DNA of 64,000 nt from Synechococcus sp. SB0662_bin_14 (GTDB lineage: Bacteria; Cyanobacteriota; Cyanobacteriia; PCC-6307; Cyanobiaceae): NCBI GenBank assembly GCA_009840445.1, contig VXNS01000021.1, forward strand, positions 35,877-99,876, given 5' to 3'. A program made the position numbers and the translations under genes. Below the pieces are notes generated by a model. It saw only the letters and a program-made list of their open reading frames with translations. It did no database searches and was not told the origin of the DNA. Below, in pieces: positions 31,263 to 41,820 of the stretch (position 1 is its first letter; each line of letters begins with the position of its first letter).

Positions 31263-31733
31263 ATGTCCCGCCGCAATACCGCCGAGAAGCGTCCGGTTAC
31301 CCCTGATCCGCGTTTCAATAACCGTCTTGCCGCCATGCTGGTGGCCAGGCTCATGAAAAGCGGCAAGAAGTCCACGGCCCAGAGGATTCTGTATGAAGCC
31401 CTCGATCTGGTGGGCGAGCGCACAGGCAGTGACCCCGTCACCCTGTTCGAGACTGCCATTTGCAACATCACCCCCCTTGTGGAAGTGCGGGCCCGGCGTG
31501 TGGGTGGCGCCACCTATCAAGTCCCCATGGAGGTGCGCCCGGAGCGGGGCACGGCCATGGCCCTGCGCTGGTTGGTGAGCTACTCACGGGCCCGCTCCGG
31601 GCGTTCCATGGCCCAGAAGCTGGCGGGGGAGTTGATGGATGCCGCCAACGAAACCGGTAGTGCCGTCCGCAAACGGGAAGAAACCCACAAGATGGCGGAA
31701 GCCAACAAGGCTTTCGCCCACTACCGCTACTGA
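31263..31733 (+). CDS. rpsG: 30S ribosomal protein S7
   Basis: The product is 156 residues, the expected length. S7 organises the 16S rRNA 3' domain and contacts tRNA at the E site. Visible landmarks: [10 protein letters not shown] start, the [10 protein letters not shown] beta-hairpin, and the [14 protein letters not shown] end. It follows rpsL by 73 bases. Confidence 0.97.
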   Translation: MSRRNTAEKRPVTPDPRFNNRLAAMLVARLMKSGKKSTAQRILYEALDLVGERTGSDPVTLFETAICNITPLVEVRARRVGGATYQVPMEVRPERGTAMALRWLVSYSRARSGRSMAQKLAGELMDAANETGSAVRKREETHKMAEANKAFAHYRY

Positions 31734-31863
31734 GCTGCTCGCCCCTGGCGTTGAACCCGGCGTTGAACCCCAAGTTCCATGGGCGGGGACGCCGCCGGGT
31801 GGACGAGTTTGTCTGTAGAGTTGCCCCGCCCTCGGTCAGAAGCACACACTTCGGAGGTTTTCC

Positions 31864-33939
31864 GTGTCCCGCAATGTCTCCCTGGACCACGTTCGCAACA
31901 TTGGCATTGCCGCCCACATTGATGCCGGCAAAACAACCACCACCGAGCGGATTCTGTTCTATTCCGGTGTGGTTCACAAGTTGGGAGAGGTCCACGACGG
32001 CGCTGCCGCAACGGATTGGATGGCCCAGGAGAAAGAGCGGGGCATCACCATCACGGCAGCCGCCATCTCCACCAGTTGGCGAGACCACCGCATCAACATC
32101 ATCGACACCCCCGGCCACGTGGACTTCACCATCGAGGTGGAGCGCTCCATGCGGGTCCTGGACGGGGTGATTGCCGTGTTCTGCGCCGTGGGGGGCGTCC
32201 AACCCCAGTCGGAAACGGTCTGGCGTCAAGCGGACCGCTACCAGGTGCCCCGCATGGTCTTTGTCAACAAAATGGACCGCACCGGCGCCGACTTCCTCAG
32301 TGTCCATGAGCAAATCAAATCCCGCCTGCGGGCCAATGCCTTTCCGATCCAGCTTCCCATTGGCGCAGAGGGGGACCTGAGCGGCATTGTGGATCTGGTG
32401 CGCAACAAGGCCTACCTCTACAAGGACGACCTGGGCAAGAACATCGTTGAGGCTCCCATCCCCGCTGCCATGGCCGACCAGGTGGAAACCTGGCGCGGCG
32501 TGATGATGGAGGCGGTGGCAGAGTCCAGCGAGGAACTACTGGAAGCGTTTCTGGACAACGGTGATCTCACCCAGGAGCAACTCGTCCGCGGCATCCGTGA
32601 AGGGGTGCTCCACCAAGGCTTGGTGCCCATGCTCTGCGGTTCCGCCTTCAAGAACAAAGGGGTCCAGTTGTTGCTGGATGCGGTGGTGGATTACTTGCCG
32701 GCCCCCGTGGACGTGCCCCCGATTCAAGGGGTGCTGGACAGCGGCGAGACCACCGTGCGCGCCTCGGACGACGAGGAGCCTTTCAGTGCCCTGGCCTTCA
32801 AGGTGATGGCTGATCCCTACGGCAAGCTCACCTTTGTGCGCATCTACTCCGGCATTCTGAGCAGGGGCAGCTACGTGCTCAACTCCACCAAGGGCAAGAA
32901 AGAGCGCATTTCTCGCTTGGTGGTGCTCAAGGCTGACGAGCGGGAAGACGTGGACGAGCTGCGGGCCGGAGATCTGGGGGCCGTGGTGGGACTCAAGGAC
33001 ACCGGCACAGGAGATACCCTGTGCGTCCAGGAGAAACCCATCGTCCTGGAAACCCTGTTTGTTCCCGATCCTGTGATCTCCGTGGCCGTGGAGCCCAAAA
33101 CCAAAGGAGATATGGAAAAACTCTCCAAGGCGCTCCAGTCCCTGTCCGAAGAGGATCCCACCTTCCGGGTCAGCACGGATCCGGAAACCAACCAGACGGT
33201 TATCGCCGGCATGGGTGAACTCCACCTGGAAATTCTGGTGGACCGCATGTTGCGGGAGTTCAAAGTGGAAGCCACCGTGGGTGCTCCCCAGGTGGCCTAC
33301 CGGGAAACCATTCGCGCCAGTGCCCGGGGCGAAGGCAAATTTGTGCGTCAGTCCGGCGGTAAGGGCCAGTACGGCCACGTCATCATTGAGATGGAGCCGG
33401 GAGAACCCAATTCAGGGTTTGCCTTCGAGAGCAAAATCGTCGGTGGTGTTGTTCCCAAGGAGTACATCAACCCGGCCCAGAAAGGTATGGCGGAGACCTG
33501 TGCCTCCGGCGTGCTGGCGGGTTACCCCATGATCGACGTCAAATGCACACTGGTGGACGGGTCGTTCCATGACGTGGACTCCTCGGAAATGGCCTTCCAG
33601 ATTGCCGGGTCCATGGCCTTCAAGGATGCGGTCAACAGATGCAGTCCCGCTCTTCTGGAGCCAATGATGAAAGTGGACGTGGAGATCCCGGACGATTTCC
33701 TGGGTTCCGTCATTGGTGACCTATCATCTCGACGTGGTGTGGTGGAAGGCCAGACCATTGAAGACGGCATCGGCAAAGTCACCGCCAAAGTGCCCCTCTC
33801 CGAGATGTTTGGCTACGCCACAGAACTCCGATCCATGACCCAGGGTCGGGGGCTATTCTCGATGGAATTCAGCAACTACGAGGAAGCTCCTCGCAATGTG
33901 GCTGAGGCGATCATCGCCAAGAATCAGGGCAAATCCTGA
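31864..33939 (+). CDS. fusA: Elongation factor G
   Basis: The product is 691 residues, the normal EF-G length. It drives ribosomal translocation with GTP. G1 loop A-H-I-D-A-G-K-T-T near residue 20, G3 D-T-P-G-H-V-D-F, G4 N-K-M-D, and domain IV near the C-terminus are intact. It uses a GTG start at 31864, with GGAGG at 31854-31858 five bases upstream supporting that choice. Third gene of the str operon. Confidence 0.97.
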   Translation: MSRNVSLDHVRNIGIAAHIDAGKTTTTERILFYSGVVHKLGEVHDGAAATDWMAQEKERGITITAAAISTSWRDHRINIIDTPGHVDFTIEVERSMRVLDGVIAVFCAVGGVQPQSETVWRQADRYQVPRMVFVNKMDRTGADFLSVHEQIKSRLRANAFPIQLPIGAEGDLSGIVDLVRNKAYLYKDDLGKNIVEAPIPAAMADQVETWRGVMMEAVAESSEELLEAFLDNGDLTQEQLVRGIREGVLHQGLVPMLCGSAFKNKGVQLLLDAVVDYLPAPVDVPPIQGVLDSGETTVRASDDEEPFSALAFKVMADPYGKLTFVRIYSGILSRGSYVLNSTKGKKERISRLVVLKADEREDVDELRAGDLGAVVGLKDTGTGDTLCVQEKPIVLETLFVPDPVISVAVEPKTKGDMEKLSKALQSLSEEDPTFRVSTDPETNQTVIAGMGELHLEILVDRMLREFKVEATVGAPQVAYRETIRASARGEGKFVRQSGGKGQYGHVIIEMEPGEPNSGFAFESKIVGGVVPKEYINPAQKGMAETCASGVLAGYPMIDVKCTLVDGSFHDVDSSEMAFQIAGSMAFKDAVNRCSPALLEPMMKVDVEIPDDFLGSVIGDLSSRRGVVEGQTIEDGIGKVTAKVPLSEMFGYATELRSMTQGRGLFSMEFSNYEEAPRNVAEAIIAKNQGKS

Positions 33940-33986
33940 TCTCATTCTCCATCTCTCACCCGAAACCTCCCCGATTCTTTCCATCC

Positions 33987-35216
33987 ATGGCACGCGAGAA
34001 GTTCGAACGAAACAAGCCCCATGTCAACATTGGCACCGTCGGCCACGTTGACCACGGCAAAACCACGCTGACTGCTGCGATCACCAACGTTCTGGCAGCC
34101 CGCGGCAGTGCCCAGGCCCAGGCCTACGACGACATTGACGGTGCTCCCGAAGAGAAGGAGCGTGGCATCACCATTAACACGGCCCACGTGGAGTACGAGA
34201 CGGAGAGCCGTCACTACGCCCACGTGGACTGCCCCGGTCATGCGGACTACGTCAAGAACATGATCACGGGCGCCGCCCAGATGGATGGCGCCATCCTGGT
34301 GGTGGCCGGCACGGACGGCCCCATGGCCCAGACCCGGGAGCACATTCTCCTGGCCAAGCAGGTGGGTGTTCCCGCCCTGGTGGTCTTCGTCAACAAAAAA
34401 GACATGGTTGACGACGAGGAATTGCTGGAGCTGGTGGAGCTGGAAATCCGGGAGCTCCTCAGCAAGTACGAGTTTCCTGGCGACGATATTCCAGTGGTGA
34501 TGGGATCCGGCTTAAAAGCATTGGAGGCCGTCCAGGGGGGCGCCACGGGTGAGCGCGGCAAGGATGAGTGGATTGACGGCATCCTGGATCTCATGGATGC
34601 GGTGGATGAAAGCATCCCCGAACCCGAACGGGAAGTGGACAAGCCTTTCCTGATGGCCGTTGAGGACGTGTTCTCCATCACCGGTCGGGGCACCGTGGCC
34701 ACGGGCCGCATTGAGCGGGGCATGGTCAAAGTCAACGAAGAAGTGGAAATTGTTGGCTTGAAGGACACCCGAAAGACAACGGTTACGGGCGTGGAAATGT
34801 TCCGTAAGCTTTTGGACGAGGGCATGGCCGGAGACAACGTAGGTCTTCTCCTGCGCGGCATTCAGAAGAACGAGGTGGAGCGCGGCATGGTTCTGGTGAA
34901 GCCCGGGTCCATCACCCCCCACACGAAATTCGAGGGTGAGGTCTATGTGCTGACCAAGGAGGAAGGCGGCCGTCACACCCCCTTCTTCGCTGGCTACCGT
35001 CCCCAGTTCTACATCCGCACCACGGACGTGACGGGCCAGATCACCGAATTCACCGCTGACGACGGCTCCAAAGCCGAGATGGTGATGCCCGGTGACCGCA
35101 TCAAGATGACCGGCGAGTTGATTGTGCCCGTGGCCATTGAGAAGGGGATGCGCTTTGCCATTCGTGAGGGAGGGCGCACCATCGGTGCTGGCGTGGTATC
35201 CAAGATCCTTGCCTGA
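33987..35216 (+). CDS. tuf: Elongation factor Tu
   Basis: The product is 409 residues, the cyanobacterial/plastid size. It delivers aminoacyl-tRNA to the ribosome. The G1 loop [10 protein letters not shown]3 D-C-P-G-H-A-D-Y, and G4 N-K-K-D (a variant of the usual N-K-x-D with Lys) are present. It is 47 bases after fusA. The intergenic hairpin behind it may set the ratio of EF-Tu to S10 message. Confidence 0.97.
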   Translation: MAREKFERNKPHVNIGTVGHVDHGKTTLTAAITNVLAARGSAQAQAYDDIDGAPEEKERGITINTAHVEYETESRHYAHVDCPGHADYVKNMITGAAQMDGAILVVAGTDGPMAQTREHILLAKQVGVPALVVFVNKKDMVDDEELLELVELEIRELLSKYEFPGDDIPVVMGSGLKALEAVQGGATGERGKDEWIDGILDLMDAVDESIPEPEREVDKPFLMAVEDVFSITGRGTVATGRIERGMVKVNEEVEIVGLKDTRKTTVTGVEMFRKLLDEGMAGDNVGLLLRGIQKNEVERGMVLVKPGSITPHTKFEGEVYVLTKEEGGRHTPFFAGYRPQFYIRTTDVTGQITEFTADDGSKAEMVMPGDRIKMTGELIVPVAIEKGMRFAIREGGRTIGAGVVSKILA

Positions 35217-35229
35217 GACCTTTCACGGA

Positions 35230-35260
35230 GGATGGACCTTCCCTTGAGAAGGGTCCATCC
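35230..35260 (+). terminator. Hairpin between tuf and rpsJ (possible attenuator)
   Basis: GGATGGACC-TTC pairs with GAA-GGGTCCATCC around a CCTTGA loop, giving a stem of about 12 pairs with one bulge. No T run follows, so it is more likely a partial attenuator or mRNA-stability element than a full terminator. rpsJ lies 27 bases beyond it. Confidence 0.5.
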
Positions 35261-35287
35261 CCACGCCACCACCTTTGAGCCCCTGTA

Positions 35288-35608
35288 ATGACCAGAACCC
35301 TTGCGCAGCAGAAGATCCGTATCCGCCTCAAAGCTTTTGACCGACGGATGTTGGACATCTCCTGCGAGAAGATCATTGACACCGCAGACCGGACGGCAGC
35401 CACGGCCATTGGCCCCATCTCCCTGCCCACAAAGCGGAAGATCTACTGCGTGCTGCGCTCCCCCCACGTGGATAAAGACTCGCGGGAGCACTTTGAAACC
35501 CGCACCCATCGGCGGTTGATTGACATTTACAACCCCTCGTCAAAGACCATCGACGCACTCATGAAGCTTGATCTGCCCAGCGGCGTGGACATTGAGGTCA
35601 AGCTCTAG
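35288..35608 (+). CDS. rpsJ: 30S ribosomal protein S10
   Basis: The product is 106 residues, typical of cyanobacterial S10 (also NusE). Seen: [10 protein letters not shown] start, [20 protein letters not shown], and the C-terminal G-V-D-I-E-V-K-L. In cyanobacteria rpsJ sits after tuf rather than at the head of the S10 operon, as here. Confidence 0.97.
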   Translation: MTRTLAQQKIRIRLKAFDRRMLDISCEKIIDTADRTAATAIGPISLPTKRKIYCVLRSPHVDKDSREHFETRTHRRLIDIYNPSSKTIDALMKLDLPSGVDIEVKL

Positions 35609-35664
35609 CCACCACACATCCAGCCGTATCCGTCTAGGGTCAAGCAACTTGCTGCCCTACGGCC

Positions 35665-36306
35665 ATGACAAAGCCCCTGGCGGTTAGGGAGTTGCCCCTG
35701 TTTCTGTTGTCGGGAGTTGTGCTGTTCCCCCGTGAAGTGCTTCCCCTTCACATTTTTGAATATCGCTACCGGATCATGCTGAAGACGGTGTTAGAGACGG
35801 ATCAGCGCTTTGGCGTGATCAACTGCGACCCTGAGACAGGCGAGCCCAGTGCCGTGGGCTGTTGTACGGAAATCCTTCAGCACCACCCCATGGAAGGGGA
35901 CCGCAGCGCCATCGTGACCAGGGGGCAGCAACGTTTTCGCGTCCTGAACCGGGTCCGGGACAACCCTTTCTGTATTGGTCTTGTCAGTTGGCTTGACGAT
36001 GCTCCCCTCGCCGCTGACCTCACAGACCTTGTCCGGAAGGTGCACGGCGCCCTTGAGGATGTTGTCAAGCTTTCTGCCAAGCTCTCCGGCAAGGATTTCC
36101 GCCTGCCTGAGGATATTCCCTCAGACCCTGAAGAGATCTCCTTCTGGCTGGCCTCCCGCCTGGATAATGCAACCGCAGCCCAACAGCATCTTCTGGAGAC
36201 AACGGACACCGCCGACCGCCTGCAACAGGAATACGCGTTGCTGGATCAAGCACGTCGACAACTGGCTGCACGGACAGTGCTCAAAGATCTAGAGTCAAAG
36301 CCCTAA
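35665..36306 (+). CDS. LON peptidase substrate-binding (N-terminal) domain protein
   Basis: The product is 213 residues. It matches the Lon N-terminal substrate-binding domain (PF02190): E-L-P-L-F-L-L-S-G-V-V-L-F-P and L-P-L-H-I-F-E-Y-R-Y near the N-terminus, and a helical C-terminal half. There is no AAA+ or protease domain, so it is the stand-alone form common in cyanobacteria. Role unclear, possibly binding misfolded proteins. It follows rpsJ on the same strand. Confidence 0.9.
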   Translation: MTKPLAVRELPLFLLSGVVLFPREVLPLHIFEYRYRIMLKTVLETDQRFGVINCDPETGEPSAVGCCTEILQHHPMEGDRSAIVTRGQQRFRVLNRVRDNPFCIGLVSWLDDAPLAADLTDLVRKVHGALEDVVKLSAKLSGKDFRLPEDIPSDPEEISFWLASRLDNATAAQQHLLETTDTADRLQQEYALLDQARRQLAARTVLKDLESKP

Positions 36307-36333
36307 ACCAGGAACCCAACCAGAGACCTGCCC

Positions 36334-37308
36334 ATGCCCTGGCTTCCGCTCCTGATCAGCGGTGTTTTCTGCCTGGTGCTCTGTGTCTATCTTGCCGGCA
36401 AGCGTCCCTATCGGTCTCCCCAAAGCGTTGCCGCCAATTACGACCACTGGACCCGTGACGGTCTCCTGGAGCGGCTTTGGGGAGATCACATCCATCTTGG
36501 CTACTACGGTGATCCGCCCCAGCCCCAGGATTTCCGAGCCAGCAAAGCGAGGCTGGTCCATGAACTGGTTCACTGGTCCGGTCTTCACAAGCTGCCGCCA
36601 GGCAGCCGCCTCCTGGACGTGGGTTGCGGCATTGGGGGCAGCGCCCGGATTTTGGCCCGAGATTACGGCTTCCAGGTACTGGGCATCAGCATCAGCAGCC
36701 AACAAATTGACCGGGCCCGGGCGTTGACGCCAGCGCACCTCCCCTGCCGCTTTGCCGTGATGGACGCCCTGGCCATGCCCATGGCGGACAGGTCTTTTGA
36801 CGCGGTCTGGACCGTGGAAGCAGCGCCCCACATTGCCGACAAGCAACGCTTTGCCAATGAATTGCTGCGTCTTCTGAAACCGGGTGGTCAACTGGTCATG
36901 GCGGATTGGAACCAGCGAGATTCTCGCCAACAACCACTGAGCCGCCTGGAGCACATGATTCTGGCCGTTCTGCTGACCCAGTGGGGGCATGCCGCCTTTG
37001 CCAGCATGGAGGCGGTTCAGGACCATCTGCAAGCAGGTCCCTACGGCTGTGTCAACCTGCACACCGCAGACTGGAGCCGGGCCACGCTCCCGGCATGGCC
37101 AGAGGCCGTTTGGGAAGGCTTTAGGCGACCATGGGCCGTTCTCTCCCTGGGGCCGGCCGCGGTGATGCAGGGTCTTCGGGAAGTGCCCACCATCCTTCTC
37201 ATGGCCTGGGCTTGGCGCCGTGGGCTCCTGCGTTTTGGGGTGTTTTGCGCAGAGCGCGCAGGATCCGGTGGCGGTGACGGATCCATTGCCCGCAGGCCGC
37301 CACGGTGA
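36334..37308 (+). CDS. SAM methyltransferase, MPBQ/MSBQ methyltransferase type (quinone/tocopherol)
   Basis: The product is 324 residues. An N-terminal membrane segment (about residues 5-22) is followed by a class I methyltransferase domain: motif I L-L-D-V-G-C-G-I-G-G-S-A near 94-105, post-I V-L-G-I-S-I-S, and motif III L-L-K-P-G-G-Q-L. The N-terminal anchor and Y-D-H-W/G-Y-Y-G pattern resemble the cyanobacterial enzyme (Sll0418 type) that methylates the aromatic ring in plastoquinone or tocopherol biosynthesis. Substrate is inferred. Its 3' end overlaps the DUF3188 gene on the other strand. Confidence 0.82.
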   Translation: MPWLPLLISGVFCLVLCVYLAGKRPYRSPQSVAANYDHWTRDGLLERLWGDHIHLGYYGDPPQPQDFRASKARLVHELVHWSGLHKLPPGSRLLDVGCGIGGSARILARDYGFQVLGISISSQQIDRARALTPAHLPCRFAVMDALAMPMADRSFDAVWTVEAAPHIADKQRFANELLRLLKPGGQLVMADWNQRDSRQQPLSRLEHMILAVLLTQWGHAAFASMEAVQDHLQAGPYGCVNLHTADWSRATLPAWPEAVWEGFRRPWAVLSLGPAAVMQGLREVPTILLMAWAWRRGLLRFGVFCAERAGSGGGDGSIARRPPR

Positions 37309-37411
37309 GTCCGGCGCCAATGACCACCATGGGAATGGTTTGCAGCTTTTCACTGCCGGTCCGATGCAAGCTGGCCAGCAACCCCAGGCACACCATGACT
37401 GGAGCAGCCAT
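37199..37411 (-). CDS. DUF3188 family small membrane protein
   Basis: The product is 70 residues from ATG 37411, or 89 from ATG 37468, which would overlap the M20 gene. It has two hydrophobic segments separated by H-R-T-G-S-E-K-L-Q-T-I-P and a basic tail (R-H-R-H-R-I-L-R-A-L-R-K). The pattern recalls DUF3188, a short family of Synechococcus and Prochlorococcus. It overlaps the methyltransferase 3' end by 110 bases on the opposite strand. Confidence 0.65.
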   Translation of the reverse strand: MAAPVMVCLGLLASLHRTGSEKLQTIPMVVIGAGLTVAACGQWIRHRHRILRALRKTPQNAGAHGAKPRP

Positions 37412-37452
37412 GGGGATCAGTCGCGAGAAGGGATGGGGAGGTGTGTTCACAA

Positions 37453-38661
37453 TCAGGGTGGGCCGCAATCCATGGGTGACTCAAACCGCTGCAGCAAGGT
37501 GGCAGTGAGCACTTCCACCCCTGTGGCAATGGCCCTCTCGTCAGGGTTAAAGCAGCCGTGGTGGAGGGGATAGCAGCCCTCGGGACCGGCCACGCCAAGG
37601 CGGAACATGCAGCCGGGCACGTGCTTGAGCATCTCGGCAAAGTCCTCCGCTCCCAACGAAGGCTGGGAAAGGTGCTCCACGCTGTCGTCCCCCAGAACCA
37701 TGCGAGCCGCTTTTTCCAGGAAGCGGGTCTGGTTTGCGTCGTTGAACACGGACGGCGTGATGGCACGGAGGCTCACATGGGACCGGGCGCCATGGATCCC
37801 CACAATGCCCTGAATGACCCCCTCAATCCAACTGGAGAGCTGCTGATGGGTATCAGGGTGCAGGCAGCGCACCGTGCCCTTCAGCAGGACGCGATCGGCA
37901 ATGATGTTGAAGGCGCGGCCCCCTTGAATCTGCCCAAAGCTGATCACCACAGGGTGCAGAGGATCCATGCGGCGACTCACGGCCTCCTGGAGTCCGGTGA
38001 CCACCTGGCTGGCAATCCAGATGGCATCCAAGGCTTCATGGGGACGGGCCCCATGGCCACTTTCCCCCAGAATTTCAACGATCAACTCGTCCGCTGTGGC
38101 GGTGAAGGTTCCCGTGCGAATTCCCACCTTACCGGCCGCCATTGGCGGGTACACATGAACCCCGAACACGGCATCCAACCCGTCCAGCGCTCCGGCCTTG
38201 ACCATCCAGCTTGCCCCCTGGGCAATCTCCTCGGCCGGCTGGAACAGGAGCCGCAACGTTCCCGGCAAGCGGGGGGCGAGGGGGGCCATCAGGTGGGCCA
38301 CCCCGATCCCCACGGTGGTGTGGATGTCGTGGCCACAGGCGTGCATCAGCCCCTGGCGACGGGAGGCAAAGGGAAGTCCGGTGCGCTCTTCAATGGGCAA
38401 GGCATCCATATCCACCCGCAAGCCGATGCTGGGGCCAGGACCGCCGCCAAGGTCTGCCACAACGCCGGCGCCGCCCACACCTTCTCGCACGTCAAGCCCC
38501 AATTGATACAAGGAACCGGCCACAAAGGCGGCGGTTTGTTGCTCCTGACCACTCAACTCCGGATGGGCATGGAGGTGGCGGCGAACTTTCACCAGATCCG
38601 GTTGCAGGTCCTGCACCTGCTGGTGAAGCTCCGAGAGGGCAAGCAAACTGGTCATGCCCAT
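37453..38661 (-). CDS. M20D family amidohydrolase (IAA-amino acid/hippurate hydrolase-like)
   Basis: The product is about 402 residues. It is a two-domain zinc amidohydrolase that cleaves N-acyl amino acids. Metal-ligand segments are visible: R-x-D-M-D-A-L-P-I near residue 80, H-A-C-G-H-D-x-H-T near 105, F-Q-P-A-E-E, and a C-terminal H-H-G-C-F. ATG codons at 38661 and 38655 are both plausible. The first overlaps the TPR gene stop by one base, indicating coupling. True substrate is unknown. Confidence 0.9.
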   Translation of the reverse strand: MGMTSLLALSELHQQVQDLQPDLVKVRRHLHAHPELSGQEQQTAAFVAGSLYQLGLDVREGVGGAGVVADLGGGPGPSIGLRVDMDALPIEERTGLPFASRRQGLMHACGHDIHTTVGIGVAHLMAPLAPRLPGTLRLLFQPAEEIAQGASWMVKAGALDGLDAVFGVHVYPPMAAGKVGIRTGTFTATADELIVEILGESGHGARPHEALDAIWIASQVVTGLQEAVSRRMDPLHPVVISFGQIQGGRAFNIIADRVLLKGTVRCLHPDTHQQLSSWIEGVIQGIVGIHGARSHVSLRAITPSVFNDANQTRFLEKAARMVLGDDSVEHLSQPSLGAEDFAEMLKHVPGCMFRLGVAGPEGCYPLHHGCFNPDERAIATGVEVLTATLLQRFESPMDCGPP

Positions 38662-39191
38662 CAAGACGTCCCGGACGCCAGGAATTGCCGAAGATCCTGC
38701 ACCGGCCCTGGGGGCCATTGGCGCATCGTCAATAGCCATTGGGCATCAGCATAGCGCTCGTCCAGGCCAACACTGGCGGCCCAGTGGCTCTCGGCTTCTC
38801 CCTGTCGGCCACGGCGCCAGAGCAGCGCCGTGAGACCGGCGCGGGCATCGGCAAACAGGGGATGACGGCGAATCAACCGGCGGAAAGTCTCCTCCGCAAC
38901 GGCCAACTCACCCAACTCCATGGCGGCCAACGCCTGGCTGGATCGGGCCAGGATCAAATCGGGCTGGATCCGGGCAGCGGCCCCATAGCTGCAGCGCGCC
39001 CCCTGCCAATTGCCCCGCGCCCCTTGCATGGCGCCCAAGTTGTAGAGGGCAGCAGCTTCCGGCTTAACCGGTTCCACTGCCAGGGAATCACCCAGGGCCA
39101 GAGCCGGGGACCACCAGCAACTGAAGAGCAGGATCAACGCCAGGACACTCAGCCATGGCAACACGTGGCCCGTCAAGGGAATGGTGCGCAT
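38661..39191 (-). CDS. TPR-repeat protein with signal peptide
   Basis: The product is 176 residues. An N-terminal hydrophobic segment (about residues 8-28, L-P-W-L-S-V-L-A-L-I-L-L-F-S-C) looks like a signal or lipoprotein-like leader. Two or three TPR helix pairs follow (A-A-L-Y-N-L-G-A-M-x-x-x-R-G-N-W; A-E-E-T-F-R-R-L-I-R-R-H-P). Likely periplasmic or membrane-anchored scaffold. Start ATG 39191. Co-directional with ruvB upstream and the M20 gene downstream. Confidence 0.78.
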   Translation of the reverse strand: MRTIPLTGHVLPWLSVLALILLFSCWWSPALALGDSLAVEPVKPEAAALYNLGAMQGARGNWQGARCSYGAAARIQPDLILARSSQALAAMELGELAVAEETFRRLIRRHPLFADARAGLTALLWRRGRQGEAESHWAASVGLDERYADAQWLLTMRQWPPGPVQDLRQFLASGTS

Positions 39192-39224
39192 ACCAGCGAG
39201 TATAGAGTAGTGAATCAACAAGCC

Positions 39225-40349
39225 CTAGAGCAGAGGCAGTTGCCCGCCTACTGCTTGATCTCGTGTGGGTGCCGGGTCCAAGCCAAGGTGCTTATAGGCC
39301 GGGGGCGCCAGGCGACGGCCCCGGGACGTGCGCTGCAAAAAACCAATCTGGAGCAGGTAGGGCTCAAGCACGGTTTCAATGGTGTCGGCATCCTCACCCA
39401 AAATCGCCGCCAGGGTGGTGAGGCCCACGGGTCCCCCTTCAAACTGCTGCGCCATGGTCAGGAGCAGGCGATGGTCGCTGGGATCAAGGCCCAGGGGGTC
39501 AATGCGGTGCAGGGTCAGGGCATCTGCCACCACCTGGTGGTCAATGGCGGGACAGGCCTTCACCAGAGCGAAGTCCCGCACACGGCGGAGCAGACGATTG
39601 GCGATGCGGGGCGTGCCGCGACAGCGACTGGCAATGGCCTGGGCACCGGAGGGCTCCACACCCATCTGCAGCAACTGAGCAGAGCGCTCCACAATCTGCT
39701 GTAGCTCGGTCGCGGTGTAAAACTCCAGGCGATGGACCATGCCAAAACGGTCCCGCAGTGGTGAGCTGATGGAGCCAGCCTTCGTGGTGGCCCCCACCAG
39801 GGTGAACCGCGGCAGCGCAATGCTGCGGGCTCGGGCGGTGGTTCCTTTGCCCACGGAGAGATCCAAACGGAAATCCTCCATGGCGGGATAGAGGAGTTCC
39901 TCGGCCATGCGGGGAAGACGATGAATCTCGTCAATGAAGAGCACGTCCCCTTGCTCCAGGGTCATGAGCAGGCCAATGATGTCGCGAGGACGCTCCAGCG
40001 CCGGGGCACTGGTAATCCGGCAACGGGCTGTCAACTCTGCCGCCAACACCATGGCCATGGTGGTTTTGCCCAGGCCGGGCGGCCCGTAGAGCAGGAGATG
40101 GTCCAGGGGTTCCTGGCGATGTCGTGACGCCTCCAGGGCGATGTGCAACACCTGCTTGAGGGCGCTCTGACCGATGTAGTCCCCCAGGCGGCGTGGGCGC
40201 AAAGCCTCGTCTGCATGGCCTTGCTCCTCCGCCGTGGCCTCCGGGCATCGCTGCGGGCCACGGGGAGAACCCTGAGGATGGGGCGCTGCACCATGGTTGC
40301 GAGATGAAACCGGGGGGGTCTTCCTCGAGGGGCTGGGAACAATGGCCAT
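39225..40349 (-). CDS. ruvB: Holliday junction branch-migration ATPase RuvB
   Basis: The product is 374 residues. AAA+ motor of the RuvAB complex. Walker [10 protein letters not shown] near residue 86, Walker B D-E-I-H, sensor G-A-T-T-K-A-G, and the winged-helix C-terminus (R-T-S-R-G-R) are intact. The first 40 residues are Pro-rich and variable, usual for cyanobacteria. I start at ATG 40349. It lies 33 bases upstream of the TPR gene on the same strand. Confidence 0.96.
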   Translation of the reverse strand: MAIVPSPSRKTPPVSSRNHGAAPHPQGSPRGPQRCPEATAEEQGHADEALRPRRLGDYIGQSALKQVLHIALEASRHRQEPLDHLLLYGPPGLGKTTMAMVLAAELTARCRITSAPALERPRDIIGLLMTLEQGDVLFIDEIHRLPRMAEELLYPAMEDFRLDLSVGKGTTARARSIALPRFTLVGATTKAGSISSPLRDRFGMVHRLEFYTATELQQIVERSAQLLQMGVEPSGAQAIASRCRGTPRIANRLLRRVRDFALVKACPAIDHQVVADALTLHRIDPLGLDPSDHRLLLTMAQQFEGGPVGLTTLAAILGEDADTIETVLEPYLLQIGFLQRTSRGRRLAPPAYKHLGLDPAPTRDQAVGGQLPLL

Positions 40350-40395
40350 GGACAACAACTTAGCTGCCAACCCCAGCGCCAGGAAGGATTGGAAG

Positions 40396-40482
40396 CGGAG
40401 AGGGAGGGATTCGAACCCTCGATAGAGTTGCCCCTATACAGCATTTCCAGTGCTGCGCCTTCGACCACTCGGCCACCTCTCC
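40396..40482 (-). tRNA. trnS-GGA: tRNA-Ser (GGA)
   Basis: The minus strand folds as a class II tRNA: acceptor GGAGAGG with CCTCTCC, an anticodon arm CAGCA-CTGGAAA-TGCTG giving anticodon GGA, a long variable arm, and T-loop GGTTCGAATCC. This reads UCC/UCU serine codons. CCA is not encoded (the genomic bases after the discriminator are CTTCC). It sits between ruvB and the ferredoxin gene. Confidence 0.97.
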
Positions 40483-40559
40483 AGAAGCAAGCCTGTCCAG
40501 GCAAGCTCGAACCAACGGGTCCAGGCCTGTGCCAATGTAGCAGCACAGTGACCGATTCC

Positions 40560-40928
40560 ATGGGGCAACTGTTCACAGTGGTGGTCCATGACCGCCACCA
40601 TGACCGAACCATCACCGCACGGGTGCCGGAAGGGCAGTACATCCTCCATGCACTGGAGGCGCAGGGCAACGTGCTGCCCTTCAGTTGCCGCAACGGGTGC
40701 TGCACCACCTGTGCTGTGCGCGTCAACGCCGGCATCCTGGACCATCGCGAAGCCCTGGGTCTCTCAAAAGCCTTAAGGGAGCAGGGTTACGGTCTACTCT
40801 GCGTTGCCAAGGCCATTGGGGATGTGGAGGTGGAAATCCAGGATGAGGACGAGGTCTACGAACTCCAGTTTGGGCGCTACTTTGGCCGCGGGCGTGTACG
40901 CCCCGCCATTCCCCTGGAAGAAGAGTAG
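40560..40928 (+). CDS. Plant-type [2Fe-2S] ferredoxin with C-terminal extension
   Basis: The product is 122 residues, longer than PetF (about 98). The cluster motif C-R-N-G-C-C-T-T-C with a fourth Cys in G-L-L-C-V is intact; an extra Cys sits where PetF usually has Ala. The C-terminal extension (F-G-R-Y-F-G-R-G-R-V-R-P) is unlike PetF. It is likely an electron carrier for a specific partner rather than the main photosynthetic ferredoxin. Start ATG 40560; the upstream part covers tRNA-Ser and is not coding. It precedes the phosphatase gene by 7 bases. Confidence 0.9.
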   Translation: MGQLFTVVVHDRHHDRTITARVPEGQYILHALEAQGNVLPFSCRNGCCTTCAVRVNAGILDHREALGLSKALREQGYGLLCVAKAIGDVEVEIQDEDEVYELQFGRYFGRGRVRPAIPLEEE

Positions 40929-40935
40929 CCAGCCC

Positions 40936-41772
40936 ATGACCCCATCCGATGCCGATGCCTTGTTGAGGGTGGCGCGCCGCGCCGCGGCGGCGGGCGCCGA
41001 TCAACTGCGCCAGTTTGATGGAAATCGCTTTGCTGTGCGCCGCAAGGGTCGGCACACCTGTGAGTTGATCACGGACGCGGATGAAGCCGCTGAGGCCGCC
41101 GTGTTGGCGGTGTTGCACCAGGACACACCCACCATCCCCGTCCTGGCGGAGGAGAGTGGCCACCATGGCGAGACGGGTGATCTCCTCTGGTGTGTGGATC
41201 CCCTGGACGGCACCACCAATTTTGCCCATGGCCACCCGTTCTTTTGCACCTCTGTGGGGCTCCTGCGGGAGGGGAAGCCCTGGCTGGGGGCCATTGTGGC
41301 GCCAAGGATGGACGAGGTGTTCTGGGGTGGCTGTGGCTTGGGCGCCTTTTGCAACGGCGCGCCCGTTCAGGTGAGCCAGCGCACCACCTTGAGCCAGAGC
41401 GTTCTGGGGACAGGATTTGCCTATGACCGCCGGCAGCGGCTTGACAACAACTACGCGGAGGTCTGCCGCTTTGCCCACCGGGTTGGGGGCTTGCGGCGGG
41501 GCGGGGCCGCGGCGGTGGACCTGGCTTACGTGGCCTGCGGTCGCCTGGACGGGTATTGGGAGCGGGGCCTCAAGGCCTGGGACACGGCAGCGGGAGCGGC
41601 CATCCTCCAGGGCGCTGGGGGCCAAGTGTGCGCCTATGACGGCAGCCCCCTTGACATCCACAGTGGCCGCATCCTGGCCGCCTGTGGTCCGGAGATGCAG
41701 CGGCAGATGACCGCGGTGCTGGTGGCCACCCGCCCCCTGCCACTGGACTGCTACGGGGGCGAGCCCTCTTGA
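40936..41772 (+). CDS. Inositol monophosphatase family protein
   Basis: The product is 278 residues. Mg-dependent sugar/inositol phosphatase fold. Motifs: E-E-S-G near 74, W-C-V-D-P-L-D-G-T-T-N-F near 88-99, and K-A-W-D-T-A-A-G near 213. Cyanobacterial members include inositol, histidinol and 3'-phosphoadenosine phosphatases, and the motifs alone do not separate these. Start ATG 40936, shortly after the ferredoxin gene, so probably co-transcribed. Confidence 0.92.
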   Translation: MTPSDADALLRVARRAAAAGADQLRQFDGNRFAVRRKGRHTCELITDADEAAEAAVLAVLHQDTPTIPVLAEESGHHGETGDLLWCVDPLDGTTNFAHGHPFFCTSVGLLREGKPWLGAIVAPRMDEVFWGGCGLGAFCNGAPVQVSQRTTLSQSVLGTGFAYDRRQRLDNNYAEVCRFAHRVGGLRRGGAAAVDLAYVACGRLDGYWERGLKAWDTAAGAAILQGAGGQVCAYDGSPLDIHSGRILAACGPEMQRQMTAVLVATRPLPLDCYGGEPS

Positions 41773-41820
41773 GTTGACGCAGGGTGCTGGTGCAGGCCGG
41801 AAAAGAGTTGTGGTTGGTGG